In this document: positions 24,422 through 32,990 of the stretch, one piece after another
Layout: each line of letters opens with the position of its first letter
How positions within the stretch are numbered: position 1 is the first letter of the stretch
NCBI GenBank assembly: GCA_027491295.1
Contig: JAIXWK010000003.1
Location: forward strand, 62,001-126,000
Reading direction: 5' to 3'
From: Microbacteriaceae bacterium
Lineage (GTDB): Bacteria; Actinomycetota; Actinomycetes; Actinomycetales; Microbacteriaceae
DNA: 64,000 nucleotides
The notes under the pieces: model-generated
Database searches by the model: none
Told to the model about the DNA's origin: nothing
Seen by the model: the letters and a program-made list of their open reading frames with translations, nothing else
Program-made: the position numbers and the translations under genes

Positions 24422-25270
24422 TTGCTTACTGGTCGCGTATTACTAATTGCTTTCGAGGGCTGGAACGATGCCACCGAGGGTGCTTCGGGCGCGCTGAAGG
24501 CTATTGCCGAGCAAATCGGGGCTCAAACCCTAGAGGCGGTCGACCCAGAGGATTACTACGACTTCCAGTTTTCTCGGCCCATGGTCGAAATAGACGAAGA
24601 GGGTAACCGAACAATTTCCTGGCCAGGTTCGGAGTTCATGCAGGCCGATCGCGAAAACATCGAAGCAAACCCTGCCCTTGAGCGCCTGTATCTTCTGATA
24701 GGCAGCGAACCTTCTCGGCGCTGGCTGAGCTTCGCCACAGAGGTCTTGGAGATGGTTCAAGATCGTGAGATTGAAGCTGTAATCATGCTTGGGTCGATGC
24801 TGGCTGATGTCCCCCACACCAGGCCGATGCCAGTTTTCAAGTCAAGTCAAAACGAGGCATTCAGATCGCGCTTTGACTTAGAGCCCTCCACCTACGAAGG
24901 CCCGGTTGGCATTTTGTCCATTCTTGCTCAAGCCTTTGAAGCCGAAGGCATTCCGGTGCTATCGCTCTGGGGTTCGGTCCCGCACTACGTTCACAACACC
25001 TCGAACCCAAAGGCCGCTTTGGGTTTCTTGGGAGAACTAACCACCTTGATTGGCATCAACTTTGACACCACCGCGCTTGCCGAACAGGCCTTTGAGTGGG
25101 AGCGATCGATTGATGATGTCGCCGAGGGTGATGAAGAGATGACCACCTATGTCTCGCAACTCGAGTCAAACCGGGACCAGCTCGAAAGCGAACAGGCATC
25201 CGGCGATGCACTTGCGAGAGAATTCGAGCGCTACCTAAACGAACGTAAAGACGGGGCTGGCGAAGGCTAG
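24422..25270 (+). CDS. PAC2 family protein
   Basis: A 282-residue protein with the PAC2 signature at the N-terminus (LLIAFEGWNDATEGASGA) and FQFSRPMVEID, followed by the actinobacterial pattern MLGSMLADVPHTRPMPV and LWGSVPHYVHN. PAC2 proteins resemble proteasome assembly chaperones, but in actinobacteria the role is not settled. The TTG start is supported by AAAGGAG. Stop codons of this gene and uppP share the tetramer CTAG (25267-25270). Confidence 0.88.
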   Translation: MLTGRVLLIAFEGWNDATEGASGALKAIAEQIGAQTLEAVDPEDYYDFQFSRPMVEIDEEGNRTISWPGSEFMQADRENIEANPALERLYLLIGSEPSRRWLSFATEVLEMVQDREIEAVIMLGSMLADVPHTRPMPVFKSSQNEAFRSRFDLEPSTYEGPVGILSILAQAFEAEGIPVLSLWGSVPHYVHNTSNPKAALGFLGELTTLIGINFDTTALAEQAFEWERSIDDVAEGDEEMTTYVSQLESNRDQLESEQASGDALAREFERYLNERKDGAGEG

Positions 25271-26094
25271 ATAACCCCGGCCGCTAGGGCCACAAGCAGC
25301 AGCGAACCCACTGAAACTCGCCAGATCACAAATGGCATGTAAGAGCCTTTGACCAGGTATTTCAATAGCCAGGCGATTACCGCGTATCCGACTACAAAAC
25401 TCACTACGGTCGCCGCAATTGTCGCTAGCAATAGATCCTGCGGCAGGTCCTGATAGGACTTTAGAAACTGATATCCCCCGGCAGCTAGGACCGCCGGTAT
25501 CGCAAGCAGAAAGCTATACCGAGCGGCTGCCTCGCGGGTAAAACCCATCATCAAACCAACCGTGATGCTGCCACCGGATCTTGAAACACCGGGTATTAGC
25601 GCAAGGGCCTGGCCAAGTCCAAAGACCAAACCGGATTTCAGGTCGAGGTCCTCAATGCGGCGTTCCTTTTTGGCAAACCGATCTGCTAGGCCCAAGACAA
25701 TTCCAAAGCCGATCAACATCACTGCGATCACCCAGAGCTGTCTAAGTTGGTTCTCAATCAGGTCTTGGAATGCCAGACCTAAAACGACGATCGGCAAGGT
25801 GCCAATGATGATTAGCCAACCCATCTTGGATTCGCTGGATTGGCTGGAAAAGGGTCTAAACCCTTGCGTGAAAAACGCCTTCAGGATTTCGATAATCGTC
25901 TTGAAGAAGTAGACAATGACCGCAAGTTCGGTTCCAATTTGGATGGTGGCAATAAAGGCGGTTAGTTCCGGTTTGCTGAGTTCACTGAGCCCCAAAAGCT
26001 CCTGTGCGATTTGCACGTGTGCAGATGATGAGATTGGAAGGAACTCGGTTAAACCTTGAATGATTCCGAGCAGAATCGCTTCAAAAGGACTCAT
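25267..26094 (-). CDS. uppP: Undecaprenyl-diphosphatase
   Basis: A 275-residue membrane enzyme of the BacA/UppP family with about eight helices. Active-site segments are visible: GIIQGLTEFLPISSSAHV near the N-terminus and PGVSRSGGSITVGL near residue 170. It recycles undecaprenyl diphosphate to the monophosphate carrier for peptidoglycan and other wall polymers. Its start overlaps the end of a small gene by four bases. Confidence 0.95.
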   Translation of the reverse strand: MSPFEAILLGIIQGLTEFLPISSSAHVQIAQELLGLSELSKPELTAFIATIQIGTELAVIVYFFKTIIEILKAFFTQGFRPFSSQSSESKMGWLIIIGTLPIVVLGLAFQDLIENQLRQLWVIAVMLIGFGIVLGLADRFAKKERRIEDLDLKSGLVFGLGQALALIPGVSRSGGSITVGLMMGFTREAAARYSFLLAIPAVLAAGGYQFLKSYQDLPQDLLLATIAATVVSFVVGYAVIAWLLKYLVKGSYMPFVIWRVSVGSLLLVALAAGVI

Positions 26095-26294
26095 TCATCC
26101 TCTGCAACGATCGGGAGATACTCCCCATAAACCGATTCCAAGACGTCTTCATATTTCTCGAAAGTCTGCGCTACCTGATCGTACGCCTCTTGAATTTCTT
26201 GGTCAGAACCAGGGCGCTTTGTTGCGCAAGTGTCGAGGTGACGCTCAAGCGCTGCTATCAGTTGCCTTAGGGCCAGTGCTGGTTCTTCATGCAT
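26091..26294 (-). CDS. Small conserved-looking protein upstream of uppP
   Basis: A 67-residue acidic protein with no membrane segment, mainly helical by composition (LRQLIAALERHLDT, IQEAYDQVAQTFEKYEDVLE). I do not recognise the family. The start chosen is ATG 26294: it lies seven bases after TAGCGT, with TTGAGA 16 bases further upstream, so a leaderless mRNA is likely. An in-frame TTG at 26315 would add seven residues. Four-base overlap with uppP suggests coupled translation. Confidence 0.65.
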   Translation of the reverse strand: MHEEPALALRQLIAALERHLDTCATKRPGSDQEIQEAYDQVAQTFEKYEDVLESVYGEYLPIVAEDE

Positions 26295-26301
26295 GTTTCT
26301 T

Positions 26302-26307
26302 ACGCTA
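26302..26307 (-). promoter_or_regulatory. Promoter -10 of the small gene-uppP operon
   Basis: On the minus strand TAGCGT is preceded, 16 bases upstream, by TTGAGA (good -35) and followed by seven bases and ATG 26294. This spacing decides the start of the small gene. Confidence 0.5.
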
Positions 26308-26401
26308 TCGCCCAAATGCCAATTCTCAAAGAACCCCGCAATGGATTGCTCAGGAAGTTCGTGATAGATTATTGGCTTGCTCGGCCTAGGTCGAGTGCAT
26401 T

Positions 26402-26484
26402 GTCCGGGTGGCGGAATGGCAGACGCGCTAGCTTGAGGTGTTAGTCTCCGAAAGGAGGTAGGGGTTCAAGTCCCCTTTCGGACA
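26402..26484 (+). tRNA. tRNA-Leu (GAG)
   Basis: The 83-base sequence folds as a class II tRNA. The acceptor stem GTCCGGG pairs with the 3' bases up to 26483, the anticodon loop CTTGAGG has GAG at 26435-26437, a long variable arm (TCTCCGAAAGGAGG) follows, and the T arm contains GGTTCAAGTCC. The discriminator is A 26484; CCA is not encoded. Leucine identity agrees with the GAG anticodon and long variable arm. A short AGGAA/TTCCT hairpin follows near 26500 and may aid termination. No integrase or duplicated 3' end is seen. Confidence 0.96.
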
Positions 26485-26521
26485 CAATGCTCTAAAGGAA
26501 TTACTCTTCCTAAATCTTCAG

Positions 26522-26536
26522 GTTTGGTAACCAAAC
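26522..26536. promoter_or_regulatory. 15-bp palindrome in the sirtuin promoter
   Basis: GTTTGGTAACCAAAC is a perfect odd palindrome that ends directly against the -10 hexamer TAGAAT (26537-26542) of the sirtuin gene. A protein bound there would cover the -35/-10 spacer and block transcription, so this is a good operator candidate. The regulator is unknown. Confidence 0.5.
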
Positions 26537-26542
26537 TAGAAT
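26537..26542 (+). promoter_or_regulatory. -10 hexamer of a leaderless promoter (sirtuin)
   Basis: TAGAAT is followed by exactly six bases and ATG 26549. No Shine-Dalgarno is present. Confidence 0.6.
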
Positions 26543-26548
26543 TGGCAA

Positions 26549-27382
26549 ATGCCCTCCGAATCAATCTCTTCTGCCATGGAATATGGCATCGAGCAAGCCC
26601 GCGATCTGCTGCGCGGCAAGGCGGTCCTAGCGCTCACCGGAGCAGGCATTTCAACCGACAGCGGCATTCCTGATTACAGAGGCGAAGGCCGAGTTGTTCG
26701 ACACCCACTAACTTTTGATGACTTTATGGGCTCCAAGCAAAATCAAGCCAGGTATTGGGCAAGATCTTATGTCGGCTGGAGTCGAGTCGAGAAAGCTGTT
26801 CCTAACCCCGGCCACCTAGCCCTTGCCCAAGCAGAACTTTTAGGTCGAGTTTTTTCGATAATCACTCAAAATGTCGATGGCCTGCATCAAAAGGCGGGAT
26901 CCAAGAAGGTTCTCGAACTTCACGGCCGGTTGGACCAAGTGCTCTGCACCGGTTGTGGCGACATCCTTTCAAGACCTGAACTTGACGCCAGAATTGCGAA
27001 GCTAAACCCAGAGATAAATCGCTCGCAGGATGTTGAATTCACCCCTGATGGCGACGCCGAGGTAGAGGTCGGTAAGAACTTTAGAGTCCCAGAATGTGGC
27101 TTTTGTGGTTCGCACTACAAACCAGATGTGGTCTTTTTTGGAGAACAGGTCCCACTCTCCAGAGTTGAGGCTGCCGAGGGGCTGTTGAATAGCGCTGAGG
27201 CTGTGCTGGTTGCCGGCACTTCGCTAACTGTGAATTCCGGTCTGAGGCTTGTGAAGCGAGCTCAAAAGCGCGGCATTCCGATTGTGATTGTGAACCTGGG
27301 TGAAACCAGAGCGGACCTGCTTGCAAATGTAAAACTCTCGGCTTCAACATCGAATTTGCTGGAGGCAATTCTCAATGACTAA
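26549..27382 (+). CDS. NAD-dependent protein deacetylase, Sir2 family
   Basis: A 277-residue sirtuin. The NAD site is GAGIST (31-36) with GIPDYRG, then [12 protein letters not shown] and the catalytic H125 in ELHGRL. The zinc ligands are C133 and C136 (CTGCG) and C183 and C186 (CGFCG). [11 protein letters not shown] is the late Rossmann motif. It removes acyl groups from lysines using NAD. The length and full zinc site argue for a housekeeping deacylase, not a defence effector. It overlaps the histidine phosphatase by eight bases. Confidence 0.93.
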   Translation: MPSESISSAMEYGIEQARDLLRGKAVLALTGAGISTDSGIPDYRGEGRVVRHPLTFDDFMGSKQNQARYWARSYVGWSRVEKAVPNPGHLALAQAELLGRVFSIITQNVDGLHQKAGSKKVLELHGRLDQVLCTGCGDILSRPELDARIAKLNPEINRSQDVEFTPDGDAEVEVGKNFRVPECGFCGSHYKPDVVFFGEQVPLSRVEAAEGLLNSAEAVLVAGTSLTVNSGLRLVKRAQKRGIPIVIVNLGETRADLLANVKLSASTSNLLEAILND

Positions 27383-27962
27383 CAGCACCTTGGGTCTATT
27401 GCGTCATGGCCAGACCGACTGGAACATCGATCTTCGCCTGCAGGGCACAACCGATATTGCTATGAACCAAATTGGCATCGAACAAATCCAAATCGCTAGC
27501 AAGCACTTAGATCACGGCTGGGATGTAATTCTGAGCTCCCCACTTGGAAGGGCTCGGGAAAGTGCTGAGATCGTTGCGGCACAAATTGGAATTAGTGCAA
27601 TCGCAATTGAGCCGCTGCTCTTAGAGCGAGCATTCGGCATTGGCGAGGGTCTCACATATGCCGAATGGGGAGAAAAATTCTCCAAATTGGACGATATTCC
27701 AGGAGCCGAGTCCAAGGCCAGTGTAAAAAAAAGAGCCCGCGACCTGCTAGCTCACATCGAATCCAACTATTCGGGTGCCAGAGTGTTGGCAGTGTCCCAC
27801 GGGGCATTGATTCGCTTTGTACTAAGCGAAGTCTCAAACGGAACAATTCCGCCTGCTGGAGAGCGATTGCAGAACGCTTCGCTGCACCTATTGCATCACC
27901 GCGGATCTTGGGAGCTTGAAGGCTGGAAACCGCAGCCGCTGGGGTCAGACTCGGTTCAGTAG
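27375..27962 (+). CDS. Histidine phosphatase family protein (phosphoglycerate mutase-like)
   Basis: A 195-residue protein with the catalytic motif LLRHGQTDWN (R10, H11, G12), the second Arg in SSPLGRARESAE, Glu in LLERAFGIGEG, and the second His in AVSHGALIRF. It transfers phosphate through a phosphohistidine. Length and motifs fit a broad-specificity phosphatase better than a true mutase. It is translationally coupled to the sirtuin. Its 3' end overlaps the convergent glycosyltransferase by 18 bases. Confidence 0.88.
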   Translation: MTNSTLGLLRHGQTDWNIDLRLQGTTDIAMNQIGIEQIQIASKHLDHGWDVILSSPLGRARESAEIVAAQIGISAIAIEPLLLERAFGIGEGLTYAEWGEKFSKLDDIPGAESKASVKKRARDLLAHIESNYSGARVLAVSHGALIRFVLSEVSNGTIPPAGERLQNASLHLLHHRGSWELEGWKPQPLGSDSVQ

Positions 27963-29012
27963 CTCAAACAAGTCCGATGCGGACTTTTGCCATGAGAACT
28001 TAGCTGCCTGCGCGATTGATTTCTGTGACGCGCTTCGCCAGGCACCCTCTTGCCCGAGGCGATTGATCTGATCGACAAATGACTGCGGGTCCGCAGGATT
28101 GAAAAAGCTCGCTGCATCACCGCCAATCTCTTTGAAGATCTCCAAGTTAGACACCACGGCGGGTGTGCCGCGCTCCATGGCTTCAATGACCGGAATGCCA
28201 AATCCCTCATCCTTGGATGCCGTCACAAGGGCCTGGGCTCTTATTAGCCAATGGTGATATTCGGCTTCGCTCACGCCGTTTTCGAATTGCACCCGAGCCC
28301 CTAGGGAATCCGCCAGTGCGGTCAGTTCCGCTTTTCGAGCAAGGGAAATGCGAGACAGGCAAACCAAGGTGTGCTCGGGAAGCAGCGAGACTCCCCTGAT
28401 AAGCGCCTCAACGTCCTTGTAGCCGATAAAACTGCCCATGTAGACCAAGATTCGCGATCCAGAATTATCGCGCTCTGGAACCGCCTCTGCCGCGTCAGCC
28501 GCGTTGTAGATAACACTTATTGGTTTTTTGGTTAGTCGATGCTTGAGCATTTGATTTTTGGTGGTGTTTGAAACAGTGACCACCGCATCAGCACCATTCA
28601 GCACCATTCGCTGCGGTGTGAAGCTGAGGTGATAAAGCCACCAGACAGCCCGAACCAGAGGATTGAATTCCTTTGGTGGGGTGCGGTGACGGTAGTAAAT
28701 CAAATCGTGAAGAGTGAGAACCAATTTGAATTTTCTTCCAAGTCCGGAGGTGGTTTGCATCGGGCTGAATAGCACGTCGATGCCAGTCTCATTGAGCCTT
28801 CTGGCGGTAAAGATTTCCATGGCCGAGGTTGGGTCCCCGGCCCACACGACCTCTACCCCTTTTGGAAGCTTTGCTTCAACCTTTGCGTCACACACCACAA
28901 CCGTGAGCTCAGTCAACTTCGAGAGTTCTGCTATCAGCCCGAGGCTGAATCTGGAAATGCCATCTGGATGCTCGGGCTTTATGAACCTTGCGTCAAATGC
29001 AATCTTTCTCAA
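27945..29012 (-). CDS. Glycosyltransferase family 4 protein
   Basis: A 355-residue GT-B enzyme. The C-terminal Rossmann half contains ILVYMGSFIGYKDVEALI and the donor-site segment ASKDEGFGIPVIEAMERGTP, with the EX7E pattern of retaining GT4 enzymes. The N-terminal half has FSPMQTTSGLGRKFKLVLT. It is probably a mannosyltransferase of cell-surface glycans, but the acceptor is unknown. It overlaps the alpha/beta hydrolase by four bases, so both are likely in one operon. Confidence 0.9.
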   Translation of the reverse strand: MRKIAFDARFIKPEHPDGISRFSLGLIAELSKLTELTVVVCDAKVEAKLPKGVEVVWAGDPTSAMEIFTARRLNETGIDVLFSPMQTTSGLGRKFKLVLTLHDLIYYRHRTPPKEFNPLVRAVWWLYHLSFTPQRMVLNGADAVVTVSNTTKNQMLKHRLTKKPISVIYNAADAAEAVPERDNSGSRILVYMGSFIGYKDVEALIRGVSLLPEHTLVCLSRISLARKAELTALADSLGARVQFENGVSEAEYHHWLIRAQALVTASKDEGFGIPVIEAMERGTPAVVSNLEIFKEIGGDAASFFNPADPQSFVDQINRLGQEGAWRSASQKSIAQAAKFSWQKSASDLFELLNRV

Positions 29013-29878
29013 AGCTCACCCAAGAATTTGTCTATTGCCATACCAACTTCGGCCGAAGACTCGTAGTGCGTTAGGTGGCCAACCGAGGGCATGATCTCCA
29101 GCTTGGAGCCGGCAATCAGTGCCTGAAGCTTTATCTGGTTTGCCAATGGCGCGATCAGATCCTTCTCCCCCGCAATCAACAAAGTCGGCACCTTGAAGTC
29201 TTTGGCAAAATCCATAACGCTCGATGCAGAGGCCGCCGCGAATCCCTCGTGAGCGACTCTGTCACTGCGATAGGTAGAGAAGTGCTGATGGTGTTGATTG
29301 TGAATCCAGGAGCGCAGTTTCAAGCTCTTTGATGTTGCCATCGCGACCGACATGACGCGGACCACCAGCCAGCTTCGGAGAAGCCCCGACCCGAGTCTTC
29401 CAAGGGATATGGCAAGCGAGTAGAAGCTGCGTGCAATTTTGTTTGCAAGATCGTTCTGCTCGCTGGACCTGGCGGTAATCGGATTTTGAAGAACAATCGC
29501 CCTAGCCTTCATGCCCTGACTCACTGCTTTCGCGACCACAAGGGAACCGAAGCTGTGGCCAATCACGACCACGTCCGGACCGATCTGATCAACCAGTCCG
29601 ATTAGCCAATTCGCATAGCTTTCTAGGTCGTGTTTCTGAAGTTCCGGGGTCTTGCCATATCCCGGTAGGTCTGGGATCAGCACCTCGTAGTCAACAAGTG
29701 CTCCAGCGATGGCTGCTAGACCGTGGTGGTCGCCTCGAAACCCATGAATAAAGAGCAACTTGCCTTTAGGTTCTGATGAGGGGTAGTGCCAAATTGCGGT
29801 CGTCCCGATATCGGTTCGGTGACCGCGTTCCGCTGCCAGAGTGGCAAGGGCGGGGGCAGGAAGATTTAGAACCGGCAT
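29009..29878 (-). CDS. Alpha/beta hydrolase
   Basis: A 289-residue serine hydrolase fold. The nucleophile elbow is GHSFGS, the oxyanion region is HGFRGDHHG, the acid is in AGEKDLIAPL, and the His is in VGHLTHYESS, so the triad is complete. No signal peptide. The substrate cannot be assigned. ATG 29878 lies six bases after TAGACT, predicting a leaderless transcript for this gene and the glycosyltransferase. Confidence 0.9.
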   Translation of the reverse strand: MPVLNLPAPALATLAAERGHRTDIGTTAIWHYPSSEPKGKLLFIHGFRGDHHGLAAIAGALVDYEVLIPDLPGYGKTPELQKHDLESYANWLIGLVDQIGPDVVVIGHSFGSLVVAKAVSQGMKARAIVLQNPITARSSEQNDLANKIARSFYSLAISLGRLGSGLLRSWLVVRVMSVAMATSKSLKLRSWIHNQHHQHFSTYRSDRVAHEGFAAASASSVMDFAKDFKVPTLLIAGEKDLIAPLANQIKLQALIAGSKLEIMPSVGHLTHYESSAEVGMAIDKFLGEL

Positions 29879-29884
29879 GTGTCA

Positions 29885-29890
29885 AGTCTA
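29885..29890 (-). promoter_or_regulatory. -10 hexamer of a leaderless promoter (alpha/beta hydrolase)
   Basis: On the minus strand TAGACT is followed by six bases and ATG 29878. The divergent gap to the exonuclease gene is 55 bases. Confidence 0.55.
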
Positions 29891-29933
29891 GGAGTGTCGG
29901 TAAGCCTCGGTAGTCTGGGCGCAAGGAGAAGCC

Positions 29934-30647
29934 TTGTTAGATTTTGATTTTGATCCAAACCGCCCAGCCTGGAGTAAGCAGCTCGCGGTTTTTGACCTCG
30001 AAACCACCGGTCTAGATCTCGACACCTCGAGGATCGTGACTTCCACGGTCGCAGTTATCGATTCCAACGGTGAACCTACCGAGGTTCACGAGTGGCTAGT
30101 AAACCCTGGAATTGAAATTCCGGAGGCTGCGGCCAATGTGCATGGAATCACAACGGAGATCGCAAGAGCCAATGGCGTTGAGCCGGGGCCTGCTATCTCC
30201 GAAATGCTTGAGGTTCTTACCCTTCTGAATAAGTCAATGCCGCTAGTGGCATTCAATGCCCCATATGACTTTTCAATTTTGAAATCCGAGGCTGAAAGAT
30301 ATGACTTTCAGCCACTGTCTCCATTCCCGGTAATCGATCCGCTGGTTCTCGACCGTAAGCTCGTGAAGTTTCGCTCGGGCAAAGGTTCTCGGACCTTGAT
30401 TGCACTTTGCCGTGACTATGGCGTTGAGCTATCCGATGCTCACAACTCAACTGCTGATGCTGTTGCCGCAGGACGTTTGGCCCAGCGCCAGGCAGCTAAG
30501 TTCCCTGCGTTGAATGTTTCTGCTGAAGAACTGCACGCCTCACAGGCTATGTGGTCAGATGAGCAGAGCCTCGAATTTGAGGCCTGGCTTAAACAACAAG
30601 ACCGCCCGGATTACCGTGCGGTCTTGGGTTGGCCAATAAAGAATTAG
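29934..30647 (+). CDS. DnaQ-like 3'-5' exonuclease
   Basis: A 237-residue DEDDh exonuclease. Exo I is [14 protein letters not shown] (D and E), Exo II is [11 protein letters not shown], and Exo III is [15 protein letters not shown] with His and Asp. The VHGITTEIA motif is typical of the epsilon subunit fold. It may proofread or trim DNA or RNA; there is no polymerase domain. The start is TTG 29934 with AAGGAG upstream; a TAGTCT hexamer (29911-29916) is a fair -10. The stop overlaps that of rpmE (TTAG). Confidence 0.9.
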   Translation: MLDFDFDPNRPAWSKQLAVFDLETTGLDLDTSRIVTSTVAVIDSNGEPTEVHEWLVNPGIEIPEAAANVHGITTEIARANGVEPGPAISEMLEVLTLLNKSMPLVAFNAPYDFSILKSEAERYDFQPLSPFPVIDPLVLDRKLVKFRSGKGSRTLIALCRDYGVELSDAHNSTADAVAAGRLAQRQAAKFPALNVSAEELHASQAMWSDEQSLEFEAWLKQQDRPDYRAVLGWPIKN

Positions 30648-30892
30648 CCGAAGTTCTTGTAACGCTCGTTGAAGCGCTCCACGCGACCTGCAGAGTCCAT
30701 GATGCGCTGCTTACCGGTGTAGAACGGGTGGCTAGCAGAGCTGATTTCCACGTCGTAAACAGGGTAGGTCTTGCCATCTTCCCACTCAATGGTCTTTGAG
30801 CTGGTGATGGTAGCGCGGGTTAGAAATGCAACGCCAGATGCCAGGTCGCGAAATACGATTGGCTCGTAGGTTGGGTGAATTTCAGCCTTCAT
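30644..30892 (-). CDS. rpmE2: Ribosomal protein L31, type B
   Basis: An 82-residue L31 with no CxxC pair, so the zinc-free type B form. The sequence [16 protein letters not shown] and [15 protein letters not shown] is diagnostic. In many bacteria the zinc-free form replaces the zinc form when zinc is scarce. No clear Zur box is seen upstream, and whether a type A copy exists elsewhere is unknown. The Shine-Dalgarno is AAGAAGGAAA before ATG 30892. Confidence 0.96.
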   Translation of the reverse strand: MKAEIHPTYEPIVFRDLASGVAFLTRATITSSKTIEWEDGKTYPVYDVEISSASHPFYTGKQRIMDSAGRVERFNERYKNFG

Positions 30893-30964
30893 GGTTTCCT
30901 TCTTGTGAAATCTTTTTGCTAATGAGCAACAGCGGGAAAGCTTAGCAGCAAATTCCTTTGTCGT

Positions 30965-31747
30965 CTAGGACGCAATCGCAGAGAATCTACCGTCCTGGTA
31001 GCTCACCTGCAGTGGGAAACGGAAAGTTTCAGAGATAGCAGCACTGGTAATAGTTGCGCCGATCTCTCCCCTGGCCAAAATCTTGCCATCTTGCATCAGT
31101 AGGGCGTGAGTGAATCCGGCTGGGATTTCCTCTAGGTGGTGGGTCACCATTGCCATAGCTGGAGCCTGAGGGCTTGTGGCATAGCCGCTAAGTAGTCGCA
31201 GGGTAAGTTCTCGGGCTGCAAGATCAAGGCTTGCTACCGGCTCATCCAAAAGCATCAGTTCTGGATCAGTCATAACCGAACGGGCAATTTGAACGCGCTT
31301 GCGCTCGCCATCTGAGAGGGTGCCAAAAGGACGCTGGGCAAAATCTTCGAGCTGCCACTCTCTGAGCACCCGCATTGCACGACGCTCATCAATGGCATCG
31401 TAAGTCTCGTTCCAGCGGCCTGTGACTCCGTAGCTGGCGGTCATTACGGCGTTTAGAACGCTCTCGCTGTTTGGAATCTGGTTAGCCAAAGCACTGGATG
31501 CAAAGCCAATCCGGGTTCTGAGTTCAAAAACGTTTACTTCTCCCAGGCGCTGATCCAGGATTCTTGCCTGGCCCGAGGATGGATGAATCTGAGCAGCGCA
31601 AACCCTGAGCATGGTGGTTTTTCCAGCGCCATTTGCGCCCAAAATTACCCAGCGCTCATTTGAATTGGCAGAGAAGGTAACGGATTCTAGGATCGCTTTA
31701 CCGCTGCGAAATACGCTGACATTTTGAAGATCAATTACCGGAGACAT
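30965..31747 (-). CDS. ABC transporter ATP-binding protein
   Basis: A 260-residue ABC ATPase with Walker A GANGAGKTT, signature LSDGERKRV, Walker B LMLLDEPVASLD and the switch MVTHHLEEIP. No permease gene lies nearby. It resembles the soluble single-domain ATPases of actinobacteria (YlmA-like) whose partner is unknown. The ATG is eight bases after TAGGCT. It follows glgA on the same strand after 11 bases. Confidence 0.88.
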   Translation of the reverse strand: MSPVIDLQNVSVFRSGKAILESVTFSANSNERWVILGANGAGKTTMLRVCAAQIHPSSGQARILDQRLGEVNVFELRTRIGFASSALANQIPNSESVLNAVMTASYGVTGRWNETYDAIDERRAMRVLREWQLEDFAQRPFGTLSDGERKRVQIARSVMTDPELMLLDEPVASLDLAARELTLRLLSGYATSPQAPAMAMVTHHLEEIPAGFTHALLMQDGKILARGEIGATITSAAISETFRFPLQVSYQDGRFSAIAS

Positions 31748-31758
31748 TGCAAAATAGC

Positions 31759-32943
31759 CTAGCTCTGAACTGCCCTGGAGTAGACCTCTAGCGTGCGAGT
31801 CGCAATGGACTCCCAGCTAAATTCTTCAACCGCTCTAATGCGTCCAGCTTCACCAAAAGACTTCAGGTTTCCTGACTCCAGCGCAGCCTTGAGGGCATTG
31901 CCCCAATCCGCAACAAACTTGTTTTCATCAACCGGTGTTCCGGAACCATCTTCAACCTGCTCAATTGGCACTAGCCATCCGGTCTTGCCATCGGCTACCA
32001 CCTCGGGGATGCCGCCGGTTGCAGTTGAGATTACCGGTGCGCCACATGCCATTGCCTCCAGGTTGACGATTCCCAATGGTTCGTAAATCGAAGGACAAAC
32101 AAAAGCATCAGCGTTACTCAGTAGCGCGGCCAACTTGGGTTGTGGGAGGTGTTCCGGTATCCAAACCACGCCTGAGCGGGTCTTAGAAAGTTCAGACACT
32201 AGGTGCTCGACCTCGGCTTTGATCTCTGGGGTATCCGGTGCTCCCGCGCAAAGTACCAACTGAACATCCTGCGGTAGCTGGCTTGCGGCCCTCAAAAAAT
32301 ACGGAAGACCTTTCTGCCGGGTGATTCGACCCACAAAAATAACCGAACGCTGATCGGGGTTTACACCCAGCGAGCGAACCATGTCTGCATCGTGAAGCGG
32401 CTGCCACTTCTGGGAGTCAATACCGTTGTAGACCACCTCAACCTTGTTTGGATCAAGTTCTGGATAAGCCTTGAGTATGTCTCTGCGCATGCCGTGAGAC
32501 ACCGCTATGACTCGCTTTGCCTGCTCGTAGGCTGCTCGCTCTATAAAGGAAGAGACCGCATACCCTCCCCCAAGCTGTTCCGCTTTCCAGGGGCGCAAAG
32601 GTTCTAACGAGTGGGCCGTGATCACGTGGGGTATACCGTGCAGCATCGATGCAATGTGACCGGCAAAGTTGGCATACCAGGTGTGAGAGTGCACTAGGTC
32701 TGCGCCTGCGATAGCCTGCACAATTTCAAGATCGGTAGCCATGGTTTGAATGGCTGGGTTCGCCTCCGAGTAGGCCGACGGAGTCTGGTAGCCAAATGTG
32801 TCGGCTTCTGGAATAGGGTCCCCAAATGCGTGAACTCGTGCCTGAATTCTGGATCGAAGGACCTTGACCAATTCGGTGATGTGCACGCCGGCTCCACCAT
32901 AGATATTGGGCGGATACTCCTTGGTGACAAAATCCACGCGCAT
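31759..32943 (-). CDS. glgA: Glycogen synthase, corynebacterial type
   Basis: A 394-residue GT-B enzyme of the short actinobacterial GlgA/GlgM type, which extends glucan from ADP-glucose or makes maltose-1-phosphate. Visible are KEYPPNIYGGAGVHI at the N-terminus, the donor loop VGRITRQKGLPYFLRAA, and SIYEPLGIVNLEAMACG with the EX7E motif. It lies back to back with glgC, which makes ADP-glucose, the usual arrangement. ATG 32943 is six bases after TAGCAT, so leaderless. Confidence 0.93.
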   Translation of the reverse strand: MRVDFVTKEYPPNIYGGAGVHITELVKVLRSRIQARVHAFGDPIPEADTFGYQTPSAYSEANPAIQTMATDLEIVQAIAGADLVHSHTWYANFAGHIASMLHGIPHVITAHSLEPLRPWKAEQLGGGYAVSSFIERAAYEQAKRVIAVSHGMRRDILKAYPELDPNKVEVVYNGIDSQKWQPLHDADMVRSLGVNPDQRSVIFVGRITRQKGLPYFLRAASQLPQDVQLVLCAGAPDTPEIKAEVEHLVSELSKTRSGVVWIPEHLPQPKLAALLSNADAFVCPSIYEPLGIVNLEAMACGAPVISTATGGIPEVVADGKTGWLVPIEQVEDGSGTPVDENKFVADWGNALKAALESGNLKSFGEAGRIRAVEEFSWESIATRTLEVYSRAVQS

Positions 32944-32949
32944 ACCGAA

Positions 32950-32955
32950 ATGCTA
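32950..32955 (-). promoter_or_regulatory. -10 hexamer of a leaderless promoter (glgA)
   Basis: On the minus strand TAGCAT is followed by six bases and ATG 32943. TTGTTA (32972-32977) lies 16 bases upstream as -35 and abuts the -10 of the divergent glgC promoter, so the two promoters overlap. Confidence 0.55.
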
Positions 32956-32978
32956 GTGTCTGCGCCACTTTTAACAAC

Positions 32979-32984
32979 TAACAT
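32979..32984 (+). promoter_or_regulatory. -10 hexamer of a leaderless promoter (glgC)
   Basis: TAACAT is followed by six bases and ATG 32991. This supports ATG 32991 over the in-frame TTG at 32985. Confidence 0.55.
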
Positions 32985-32990
32985 TTGGCT

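Noticed and set aside
26402-26484. tRNA-Leu as an integration (att) site
   Set aside because: No integrase, no duplicated tRNA 3' end and no foreign-looking genes beside it.
26549-27382. Sir2 protein as an NAD-depleting anti-phage effector
   Set aside because: It is a single-domain sirtuin with a full zinc site and normal length, with no Argonaute, SLOG/TIR or other partner gene.
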